Part shown: positions 35,001 through 64,000 of the stretch, piece by piece
Position numbering within the stretch: position 1 is the stretch's first letter
Layout of the letters: each line of letters starts with the position of its first letter
Source: Homarus americanus
Lineage: Eukaryota > Arthropoda > Malacostraca > Decapoda > Nephropidae
Length of the DNA stretch: 64,000 nucleotides
Direction of reading: 5' to 3'
Assembly: GCF_018991925.1 (NCBI RefSeq)
Contig: NW_024736071.1
Location: forward strand, 16,502,328 to 16,566,327
The notes under the pieces: generated by a model
What the model saw: the letters and a program-made list of their open reading frames with translations, nothing else
Database searches by the model: none
What the model was told of the DNA's origin: nothing
Made by a program: the position numbers and the translations under genes

Positions 35001-37231
35001 ACGCATCCTTTTCTGATAACCATCTCAAAATTGTGTCCAAAGTCAGTATTTGTCATCCCAAATCGAAGCGAAGTCCTTGTGGGCCATGTTTATCATAATT
35101 ATTATTGACATGAATGATATACCATTCCCATATATGGCAACATTTTCAATTTTAATGTATTCTACAACTCTAAAGTTATCAAACTGTACTGGGAGTGGAC
35201 TTGTAAATCAGTCTTGAAGTATCTCCACTTTGACAGATACACCCAGTTGTATGTATAATTTTTAAAGTCTTAGTTGAAGGATGAACAAAGTGCAAAATAA
35301 TAATAAATGATGGAATAATTACCCTGTGTTCCTTCTCAAAGATGTGCTCATAGCCTTGGATAGGAACATATAGAATCCTCATACTTTGTTACATCTGGGA
35401 AGCCTTTTACTGGAGGCATTACCAATGTGTAACATAGTGTAGAGGTGGGCTGTAGCTTCGAGTCTCAAGAGTTCTGGCAGATAGGATCTACAGTTGTGTT
35501 TCTTGTTATCTCAGTTATTACTTCTGTCACACAATCCAGCCTTTAATAAGTGATTTAGTTGGAAATAACATCTAGGTAGTTTTACAACATTGTACCAATA
35601 TCTACTTTTCCAAGTTGAATTTACAATGAAATTTAGTAAGATATCATTATGGACCCATTTTGGCATAAATGTTCAGTGATACCAATTTGTTACTTGTTTT
35701 ATAGTTCACTCATACCTCATTCATAGGGAGTCCTCGAAAATCACCATCCAAACGACCTGAAACTCCGCGGATGAAAATGGTCGAAATACCACAGGTTCTG
35801 TCCATCTTCAATGAAGTTTATGGATCACGGGTGATCTCTGCTGTGACAGATGCCCCTGAGAGCTTCCCCCTACAGCAGAAAGTGTTGATCTGCTGCCTCC
35901 TGCTCATTCTCAAGCATGCCAAGTCAAAAGATGTCACACTGGGAATGGTAAGATTTTTCTAGTTTTGTATGTTATAAAGAAACTGTGGGAGAAGTAAGAT
36001 TTGTCCTAGTTTTGCATATTCTTCCTCTTGCTAGATCAAATAATCTTTTAACCATAAGTATCGGATGGTTAAGTTTACAGTACAGTACCACACATCACCA
36101 CTACTATACTCCCGTTTTATTTTGTAGGGAGATATTTTATTTTATGGGTTTAAATTTTTGTGGTTTTGCCTGTTTCCAGGATCATTTGAAAAGTATTACT
36201 GTATTTGTAGCTAATCCTTTCTCTTGTTTCAGTTTCATGAGGTGTACACACGTGTGTGCAGGAAACGCCAGATGCCTGGTATGGATCAGAGTGAGTTTTT
36301 ATCCGTGTGCACGCTGCTGGAGTCACGGGGAATGCTGCAGGTCAAGCGTGCCAAGGAATTACGCAGCTCTAAGGTGAGGCTCAGTGATGCAGACACTGTT
36401 CAACCATTAGCTGTTGGAGGGTTGGACTGGAATAAATAATAAACATATGCACATACACTTGATTTGCAATCATTCATAATTTTACGTGCTCTTCTGCCGC
36501 TTCCTGGATATTCATCTCCTTTGTTTCTGATGCATCCCTCTCCCTCATTCATCCTTCTCGCCTCTGTATTATACTATTCCCCTCTAAATTATATACTTTT
36601 ATCACCCATTTTCACTTTCCATGCTCTCAAAAAATTCCCAACCACCATAGCAAACACTGGTCAACCCTTAGCCTGACTACTCACGTTCATGTCTTGCTAA
36701 TTTGTTATTTTATAGTACAGTATCCTGTTGCTCTTAATCATATCATTCTTCTTTGACAGTATTTGTGTGTGTACAGTACAGTGATTATTTATTTGGTCAT
36801 TGTCATCACCAACACATTCCTCCCCAAAACTTCATACACTGTCGTGACTGTACTGTACTGTGAAGCCTCTGAAGACCAAAGAGTTAGAGAATTGTGCAGA
36901 CTGGATAAACTAAGGTCTTAAAGGTCTTAAATGTAGACAAAGTTTAAAGATAGGAGACATATTTCTTCAGGGGACACATCTCTTGAGCACTCCACTTCCA
37001 CCTCAACCCCCCACACACACAGCTTCCTTTTACTATACACCACCATCACCTTTATAGCACATCCTCATTGACTTGCCGTTACCTTTTGATATCTTCTTTC
37101 AGATTAACCTGCGTCTCAATGCAGAGGAGGCAGAACAAACCCTCGGTGACCGCACGCTCTTGGCCAGCACCTTGGACGACAGAGAAAGCTTAGGAAAGTT
37201 GTGTAAAGCCGCGAGTAGAAAGTTAAATTAG
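28581..37231 (+). CDS. Cdc6: Cell division control protein 6 (CDC6), nine coding exons, complete
   Basis: AAA+ ATPase that joins ORC at replication origins and, with Cdt1, loads the MCM2-7 helicase in G1. Coding exons: 28581-29091, 30239-30838, 31500-31699, 32003-32163, 33131-33377, 34430-34598, 35727-35947, 36233-36373, 37103-37231. All introns are GT-AG and phases agree, giving 792 residues. Visible motifs: N-terminal AISFPIRK like vertebrate CDC6; Walker A GAPGTGKT (419-426); Walker B LIMLDEVD (492-499); sensor 1 GIANSLDLTDRILPRLQ (N530); sensor 2 GDVRKALDVCRRA (R602); C-terminal winged helix with SFPLQQKVLICCLLLI and ending at TAG. Human CDC6 is 560 residues; the excess is nearly all in the N-terminal 370 residues, which are basic, disordered-looking and hold about 23 S/T-P-x-K/R CDK sites. 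ORC1 is excluded because no BAH domain is present and the motifs match CDC6. Confidence 0.96.
29551..29677 (+). mobile_element. MITE copy, CAGT...ACTG family, 127 bp with TA flanks
   Basis: In the intron after Cdc6 coding exon 1. Starts CAGGGAAACCTCCATATAAC and ends AAATAGAGGTTTCATTG, flanked by TA on both sides, as expected of Tc1/mariner/pogo-type insertion. Confidence 0.85.
30239..30838 (+). CDS. Cdc6: Cdc6 coding exon 2
   Basis: Residues 171-370. Thirteen CDK-type sites. Residues 277-315 are three exact-length 13-residue repeats: VKRLDLSSPMKSP, LRRLDMNSPLNSP, LKSLDVDGPRRSP. The exon ends at VGLFKPD, which aligns with VRLFKQE just before the AAA+ core of human CDC6. Donor GATG|GTAAGT. Confidence 0.93.
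31240..31424. mobile_element. Fold-back MITE (long hairpin) in Cdc6 intron
   Basis: Arms of about 80 bases are inverted copies: left GTACAATCAACTACTAAAGT ... CGAAGCA, right TGCTTTGGGTTCATGAGTCT ... GTTGACTGTAC. They are separated by a ~30-base loop. Pairing is broken mainly by a six-base deletion in the left arm. A second, inverted copy of the same family lies at 56345-56493. Termini do not identify the superfamily. Confidence 0.85.
31500..31699 (+). CDS. Cdc6: Cdc6 coding exon 3 (Walker A)
   Basis: Residues 371-437 with SLYVSGAPGTGKT. Acceptor CCTCTAG at 31499, donor GAA|GTAAGT. A 185-base hairpin element lies 75 bases upstream in the preceding intron. Confidence 0.96.
32003..32163 (+). CDS. 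Cdc6: Cdc6 coding exon 4
   Basis: Residues 438-490, VKKIKRVFLNCMRLKT onward; matches the FKTIMLNCMSLRT region of human CDC6. Phase 2 at the donor CCTGT|GTGAGT. Confidence 0.94.
32616..32741 (+). mobile_element. MITE copy, CAGT...ACTG family
   Basis: In the Cdc6 intron between coding exons 4 and 5. AAACCTCAATACCTATATAAC at the left, TCTAACAGACCCTCGATATA inside, AAATAGAGGTCTCACTG at the right. Confidence 0.8.
33131..33377 (+). CDS. Cdc6: Cdc6 coding exon 5 (Walker B, sensor 1)
   Basis: Residues 491-573. Contains LDEVDQLDSK, IFEWP, GIANSLDLTDRILPRLQAR and FPPYTK, all near-identical to vertebrate CDC6. Acceptor TTTGGTAG, donor GAG|GTATGA. Confidence 0.97.
34146..34272 (+). mobile_element. MITE copy, CAGT...ACTG family, 127 bp with TA flanks
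   Basis: In the Cdc6 intron before coding exon 6. TA-CAGTAAAACTTCCATGCAA at the left and AAATAGAGTTTTTACTG-TA at the right. Same length as the 29551 copy. Confidence 0.85.
34430..34598 (+). CDS. Cdc6: Cdc6 coding exon 6 (sensor 2)
   Basis: Residues 574-629: AIQFLAGKVASVAGDVRKAL and CRRAVE, the lid domain with sensor 2 arginine. Acceptor TTTACAG, donor CGTG|GTAATG. Confidence 0.96.
34737..34838 (+). mobile_element. MITE copy, CAGT...ACTG family (two left ends)
   Basis: TA-CAGGGAAACCTCTATTTAACGG is followed 60 bases later by a second left-end-like GGTAAAACCTCCATTTAAC. This is a rearranged or nested copy without a normal right end. Confidence 0.7.
35727..35947 (+). CDS. Cdc6: Cdc6 coding exon 7
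   Basis: Residues 630-703. Starts GSPRKSPSKRPETPR, a basic linker with two further CDK-type sites, then the winged-helix start VEIPQVLSIFNEVYGSR and SFPLQQKVLICCLLL. Donor ATG|GTAAGA. Confidence 0.95.
36233..36373 (+). CDS. Cdc6: Cdc6 coding exon 8
   Basis: Residues 704-750, FHEVYTRVCRKRQMPGMDQSE to KRAKELRSSK, the winged-helix core. Acceptor TTGTTTCAG, donor AAG|GTGAGG. Confidence 0.95.
37103..37231 (+). CDS. Cdc6: Cdc6 coding exon 9 (terminal)
   Basis: Residues 751-792 and TAG at 37229-37231. INLRLNAEEAEQTLGDRTLL aligns with the VFFKIEEKEIEHALKDKALI end of human CDC6. Acceptor CTTTCAG. Confidence 0.94.
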   Translation: MNLRLNAEEAEQTLGDRTLLASTLDDRESLGKLCKAASRKLN

Positions 37232-37568
37232 GAGGACGTGAAGTTACATTAGTCATTGTAACGTTACTTGTAAAGCATGAAGCATTCGTGTTAGTTCGTA
37301 GAGGCATTTGAAACTTACTTTAAGTTTTGATCAACACATCAGTTTTTCATTGTATATGTTCCCAGCATTATTTTTTTTAGATTAGTTAATGACAAATGTG
37401 TTCATGAATCACTGAATAATAGTCACTCATTTGTTTCATCATATTTTTTTTTTCTAGAATAGGTTTTAATAGAATTCTTCATTTTAGTTGCCATACTAGG
37501 AATAATACTTCCCTGATTGTGGTGATATAGATAGATAAATTTTAACAGATTTTCAGTGCTGTACAAAT

Positions 37569-37574
37569 AATAAA
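37569..37574 (+). terminator. Cdc6: Candidate Cdc6 polyadenylation signal
   Basis: AATAAA 338 bases after the stop, followed within about 40 bases by T-rich sequence. Other AT-rich hexamers exist nearby, so the choice is tentative. Confidence 0.35.
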
Positions 37575-37817
37575 CCCTGGTGATATATTTTTTAATATTG
37601 TAGTTTTTTTTTTTTTTTTAAGTTTTTTAATACTGTAGTGCTTCAATTGATGACTGACTCAGCATGAAAGGATGTTTTTAATTTATGATTTATGAGTATT
37701 AACAGCATTGTGCTTATAAATATGTCGATGAATGATTTTGTGAATGTTTCCTAATACCTGTACCAGCCAAAGATGTTATTGTGGAGAATGTTAGTGTTGT
37801 TGTAGCATCTCCACTAG

Positions 37818-38015
37818 AAGTGAGACCTCTTTATAACTTAACGGACCTATCTTCCTCCATATAATCGGTTAGATAGTTTCATAAATAACGAAACCCTTGA
37901 TATAACGGACTTTCACATCTATATAATTCATTAGATGGAGGTTTCACATCTAACAGACCCTCGATGTTACGGGCTTCCTCTCCATATAGTAGTCCGTTAA
38001 ATAGAGGTTTCACTG
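37818..38015 (+). mobile_element. MITE copy, CAGT...ACTG family, long form
   Basis: About 200 bases: AGTGAGACCTCTTTATAAC at the left, three internal ATATAACGGAC/CTAACAGACC modules, and CCGTTAAATAGAGGTTTCAC-TG at the right. The internal module is duplicated compared with the 127-bp form. Confidence 0.8.
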
Positions 38016-38143
38016 TTGTTTTAGATTTATAACTATCTCTCTTATGATAGTGTTCGCTCTTCCGTTTAGTCATTAAATTGTCTAGTGAAATTTGATCAGA
38101 TTGAGAACAATATTTTTACACATCTGATACATATTTACATTTA

Positions 38144-38692
38144 CTTTGAGGTCAAATAATAAAGTACAGGAATTCTTTTACACAATTATACATGTTTACT
38201 TTATGAGGTTGAATAATAAAGTACAGTAATTCTTTTATACAATTATACATGTTTACTTTATGAGGTTGAATAATAAAGTACAGTAATTCTTTTACACAAT
38301 TATACATGTTTACTTTATGAGGTTGAATAATAAAGTACAGTAATTCTTTTATACAATTATACATGTTTACTTTATGAGGTTGAATAATAAAGTACAGTAA
38401 TTCTTTTATACAATTATACATGTTTACTTTATGAGGTTGAATAATAAAGTACAGTAATTCTTTTATACAATTATACATGTTTACTTTATGAGGTTGAATA
38501 ATAAAGTACAGTAATTCTTTTACACAATTATACATGTTTACTTTATGAGGTTGAATAATAAAGTACAGTAATTCTTTTACACAATTATACATGTTTACTT
38601 TATGAGGTTGAATAATGAAGTACAGTAATTCTTTTATACAATTATACATGTTTACTTTATGAGGTTGAATAATAAAGCACAATAAGCCTTTT
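38144..38692. repeat. 57-bp minisatellite, nine to ten copies
   Basis: Units are nearly identical: TTTATGAGGTTGAATAATAA, AGTACAGTAATTCTTTTA and CACAATTATACATG segments, with one common T/C polymorphism (TTTTATACA or TTTTACACA). As 57 is divisible by three and the unit is stop-free in one minus frame, a 176-codon frame of nine identical 19-residue repeats exists. It has no start, splice or composition evidence of being a gene. Confidence 0.95.
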
Positions 38693-39548
38693 ATAATATA
38701 CAGTACTGTAATTTTTATTTTCCTAAACTACTGTAAATATTTGTTCTACCATGTGATTTTGGATTGATTTGCATAGGGTAGGAGGAGGGAGGTATATTCG
38801 ATAGGTATAATGAGAGGCCTTGTTGTGGGCAAGACAGTGAGAGTGTATGATTTTAGTATCAAAGCAGGTACAGTAGAAACTTTAAGGAGAAAATTAAAGA
38901 CTTGTGACATAATTTTATGTTATACATTGGGGCATTCATGACAGATCAGTAGTTCTTCGGCATTAAACAGGGACGATGTTAATCTCTTAATTCAGTGATG
39001 CAATGTTACCAAGGCAAAATTTATTAGATCACAGGAAGTATGTCAAGTTACTGGTGAAACGTCGACCAAAGCACAAGAAGAGGTTATGGAGGAACTCTTG
39101 TTTAAATTTTTTACGGGGATTCAAGTTTATTAATTTTCCCTTGTTGTTTGGAGCAATATTCCTTCCATTACCTGCAAGTGAAGGTGTGGAATCACAGATG
39201 TAGTCATATACAGGTTTTGTCTTATTTTGATACGTATAATATAAACTATTTATGAAAAATAAATTCCCCAAACTACTGTAATTTGATGTTCATCGTGTAG
39301 GCAAACCCGGTAATCCTTCTCCTGAGGTACAGTAGCCCATGAATCTTCATCTTTATAAAGAATTATGGTGTAAAATTACCGGGTAACTGGCTAAGACCTT
39401 TTACCTCACTCACCCCATTAGGTAAGTAGATCTGGGAAAATAATTTGTTTTTTGTCCCCAGAAAAGAATGAATTCACCATATGCCTTGTGTTGTAGAAAA
39501 TCCACAGATACAGTTATTAAAACCCAATTGACCTAGCCATCAACCAGT
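38693..39548. other. AT-rich spacer
   Basis: No gene recognised. A 66-codon Lys/Arg-rich frame at 39003-39203 has no known motif and could be decayed transposase sequence upstream of the hAT remnant. Confidence 0.4.
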
Positions 39549-40166
39549 ATGCTGTGTATTCATGAATTATTGAGAAAAGACGCTTCTTCTAGCCGCCCAT
39601 TCTCGTTGAAGAAGTGTACAGAGATGTCATCCCGATGCCTCGAACTATCAGACACCAAAAACGTAAAGCAAACCCTCCAGCAACACCAAACAATAGTGTG
39701 CAAGTTTACTGTAACAGGACTTTACTGGCACAACTCAACCAAAGATTTGATCCTTGACTCAGGAGTCTACTGTTGGAAAACCTTGCTTCCCTCTCTGTAC
39801 TGTACTGTACGGTACTGTACGGTAATTGAGTTTTATGGAAAATGTCTTGGGGGAGATGTAGCTGTCATTGAAGCTGGATATTTGCTCTGGCAAAATTATA
39901 GGAAGAGACAAGAAATTAAGGAGAGGCCGGGAAATGTTCTTGAATCATTGTTGCATCAAGATTGTCCAAATGTTTCTACTTTACTGCAGATATTTGCAAC
40001 ACTTCCCAACACTACTGCCACCAACGAGAGTTTCTTCAGTGCTTTAACATACCTGGAACCAGACCTTTGGAACACTCTCGATGCTGTATGTCCAGACCTT
40101 AAGTTAAATCATGATAAAGATATTGATGAATTTTCGAATGGAAAAAATCACCTTGGCTGCCAATAA
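39549..40166 (+). pseudogene. hAT-superfamily transposase remnant (C-terminal dimerisation region)
   Basis: A 205-codon frame. Residues from about 140 onward read CPNVSTLLQIFATLPNTTAT followed by NESFFSALTYL, which is the hAT C-terminal dimerisation motif (family form: CPN-(I/V)-xxLLxI-x-x-TLPVTTAxxERSFSxLxxIKTYL). The ERSF core is altered to ESFF and the conserved KTYLRS block is lost. The N-terminal half has no recognisable DDE residues and includes a TACTG repeat translation, so the copy is broken. The closest relatives are probably the ZMYM/THAP-type hAT elements common in invertebrates. A hAT-like terminus lies 325 bases downstream. Confidence 0.8.
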
Positions 40167-40490
40167 TGTATAAAATCATAGTTATTACTCAGTAACTGAT
40201 TCAGCGATTGTCTCTTATTTGTTTTGTAATAAATTCCTGATCAAACGACTAATTATACTTGAATAGTAAGCCGTTTTATTCTGAAAATCTTATAAACAAA
40301 ATTCCACACCTGCATGTACTCTGGCTAAAGTTTGTCTGGTTACTGCACAAGGGAGATAATAAAGTACTGTACAAGTTACATTATCGAAAATAAGAGCTAA
40401 TTCTCATATAGTCATTAGATACTTTAGATACTGTTTGCAAAGACAAAAATTAAGAATAACACCTCCCCTCCCCCCTCCCCCCTTTGTCAA

Positions 40491-40508
40491 GTTCTGGATG
40501 CGCCACTG
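40491..40508 (+). mobile_element. Candidate hAT 3' terminal inverted repeat
   Basis: TTCTGGATGCGCCACTG is of the hAT terminus type (reverse complement CAGTGGCGCATCCAGAA). It lies downstream of the transposase remnant. No clear matching left end was found upstream. Confidence 0.5.
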
Positions 40509-41954
40509 GGGCAAAATATTGACTATTTTAGTACAGCAATTAATAATCATATGTACTGTACTGTACTGTGAAGGATCCAGGTTTGCACTATCCTAACACA
40601 TTAAAAATATCGGGTGCTGACCTGACCTGACCTGACCTAACATAATCTAAACATCTTATAGACCGCACGCTTTAGTAGCACCAAATATCGTCTATATAAT
40701 GTTAACAAGTATGCTATAGATAAGATATAAATTAAGATAATATGTGAAATGTAAACATTGTTCTATTATGAAGGTCGTGTATTCCCCAGAGCTACGTGTA
40801 GGTACAGTAGATAGTCACTGTGGCGGGAAACACCTGTGGCAGACAAACTATAAGTTGCCACAGAGACTATATCCTCGTTAATATTTTACGTTTCATCACT
40901 CTTTAAACGTATCACTGTATTCCTTAGACCTTGCATAAGATGGTAAAAAAACTAGAGGCAAATATTTAACCTTCCCAGGCATTGATTTAACTTGTATTGT
41001 AAAATTTCCTGTTCGGCATCTCACCAAGCTCCCTCAGCACGGGGGGAGGGTGTCCAGGTAAACCTCAGTGGGTGGTTGGCCGTCGTGGTGGGAGGACCTC
41101 GGGCGCTGACCGTAGCGGTGTGTAGCAAACGTGACGTGGTGGTTATTGGCTAATATTAACACTTAGATGGTTTAGTGTTATTATCGTGAAAGAAACTTAT
41201 AGTCATGATTACTGCTCGAATGAAAAATAAACTTTCTTTAAACTACATTGTTTTCGTGGTCTGACACTTGAAAATTGGTCAAAATAGATAATTGATTGAA
41301 AAGTAATGAACCTAGTGAGTGTTTTCCCATATCACTAAGGTGATCAAAACGTTTCAAGAAACACTGGACACAAGTAATACTGTAACTCTTAAAATACATT
41401 TTATAACAATAATAAGGACACTCCGTAAAATACACGAGCAACACCACAAACTTTTAGGTTAACAACTTTGTTAACGCCACCACCGTCAGGGCTGTGGCAG
41501 CGCTCTGTGGCTGTGTGTACATTTGACTCGTACAGGGAGAACACTTACACGTACTGTAAACAACTGTAGTAGAGTACATTAAGATCTCTACCCACCAAGA
41601 GCTGTAGGCTACTGTTATACATGTGAGAATATATGTTAGGGAATATTATTACAGGGATGATGAGGAACATTAATATTTCGTAGATTTTGATGTGTTGATG
41701 GTAAGAGAGAAATTTTAGTTGATCAGAGTGAAAATACTTGTAACGTGTGTGTGTGTGTGATAAGTTACTCCTGATAACCGCCCGAACTTCCTCCCTGGAG
41801 ACCCGCCACGCCATCCTCTCGCAGAAGGAACTAGCATACAAGTACTGTGTCTGGAGCAAAGTTTTAGGAGTTTCTGGGCAGTGATCAGTGGTCCTTGGAT
41901 ATAGGGAGGAGTTGTCTGTGATTATAGTGGATCTGAGACAGGCAGGAGAAGATG
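40509..41954. other. Unique spacer
   Basis: No gene recognised. Contains GACCTGACCTGACCTGACC (near 40622) and a short GT run near 41745. Confidence 0.5.
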
Positions 41955-42192
41955 CAGGGGCGGATCCTAGAATATCAAAAAAGGGGGTCCAAGAAGTTGT
42001 GGGTGGGGAACATGGCGAGCACAGAAGCCCACCCAGTTGGGGGCTTTGGGTGGACATTTTGAGGCCATATGCACTAGATATTAAGAGATATTCTGAGGTC
42101 AATAGCAATTACTTTTTACGATACAAAAACGCCTGAGTACAATACTGCATTAAAGAAAAGTATTGGACCCAGCCCTCCTGGATCCGCCTCTG
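41955..42192 (+). mobile_element. Non-autonomous hAT-type MITE, copy 1
   Basis: Termini CAGGGGCGGATCC and GGATCCGCCTCTG are inverted and match hAT ends. The internal sequence (AAGAAGTTGTGGGTGGGGAA, GATATTCTGAGGTCAATAGC) recurs inverted at 45108-45333. There is no coding capacity and no clear 8-bp target duplication. Confidence 0.85.
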
Positions 42193-42653
42193 AGACATAA
42201 TATAAAAGAAAAATCTACTATTGTTATTATTATTATAGACACTGGTATGTGTCAGTACCTGTATGCATGAACTATTTTAAACATAATTCAAAGATATTCT
42301 CTTTAGGTGAAACAGTTTGTGATTGGAATTTCAGGTTTGCAATACATGAAGCTGTGTCTTACGTTACTGGCGTATATGAAGAGCAGACGTAAACAAACAG
42401 TGATAAACCAACAATAAAGACATAATGTGTGATTGTTAAGGCAAAATTATATAATACATCTTTGAATTGATAAAGAAACTGAATATACATAGTACATGCA
42501 TTTTACCTAGACAACAAATACTGAGACCAACTGTGCATTCGAGTTTGACACCAAAAATTTCACACAAGGTTTCCGTCGCTGTGACCACCAGATATGTAGG
42601 TGTGATGCAGAGAGTTGTCTGATCCAGAGTGACTGAGTGAAACCTCCTCCATA

Positions 42654-63859
<21,206 letters not shown>

Positions 63860-63881
63860 GTGAGGGGTGAGGAGAGTAAGG

Positions 63882-63968
63882 GGTGAGAGGAATAGGGGGT
63901 GAGGAGAGTAAGGGGTGAGGAGTGTAAGGGGTGAGGAGTGTAAGGGGTGGAAGGGGTGAAGGGGTGTA
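63882..63968 (+). repeat. ~17-bp tandem repeat GTAAGGGGTGAGGAGA
   Basis: Five to six units directly after the exon 5 donor. Each unit contains GTAAGG or GTGAGG, so the array repeats 5' splice-site-like sequence. Confidence 0.8.
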
Positions 63969-64000
63969 TTATCTTTATACATGCTGAGCTTTATACCTAT

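Noticed and set aside
38152..38682. 176-codon minus-strand frame of 19-residue repeats as a gene
   Set aside because: Generated by a stop-free 57-bp satellite; no independent coding signal.

Overview
The window is nuclear DNA of an arthropod, most likely a decapod crustacean. Three things point there: many interstitial blocks of the arthropod telomere pentamer TTAGG/CCTAA, extreme microsatellite and minisatellite density, and spliced genes whose proteins look like animal CDC6 and TMEM64. Nothing is bacterial: there are no operons, ribosome sites, rRNA or CRISPR arrays. Most long open frames in the window are stop-free translations of tandem repeats and are not listed as genes. All protein calls come from family motifs recalled by eye; no database search was run.

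Layout. 1-20 kb is almost wholly repeat: a GGT/GTT array, a 2.5 kb 12-bp minisatellite, a 16-bp minisatellite, polypurine tracts, a 244-bp CCTAA block, a 5'-truncated LINE (12.9-14.0 kb, minus strand), a tRNA-derived SINE with a perfect 12-bp target duplication (14.8-15.2 kb), a 57/58-bp minisatellite and a 0.9 kb CACT/CACC tract. 20-27.7 kb is mostly unique AT-rich DNA with short repeats. 27.7-37.6 kb holds a complete Cdc6 gene: a promoter with two E2F-type and two CCAAT sites, a probable 5'UTR exon and nine coding exons predicting 792 residues. 38-42 kb has a 57-bp minisatellite and a hAT transposase remnant. 42.65-63.86 kb carries five exons of a Tmem64-like membrane protein that runs off the right edge. 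Its introns hold retroelement fragments, MITEs and large satellites, including one that abuts a splice acceptor.

The two genes are unrelated in function: Cdc6 loads MCM helicase at replication origins, and TMEM64 is a multi-pass endomembrane protein of the VTT/DedA-like family. They are on the same strand, about 5.4 kb apart.

The points most worth following are: (i) an enlarged Cdc6 N-terminus built from two different short tandem repeats that multiply CDK sites and RxL-type motifs; (ii) a minisatellite of splice-acceptor-like units ending exactly at the Tmem64 exon 3 acceptor, together with an apparent one-base excess in that exon; (iii) at least four small non-autonomous transposon families with several copies each in this window, several of them inside the introns of these genes.
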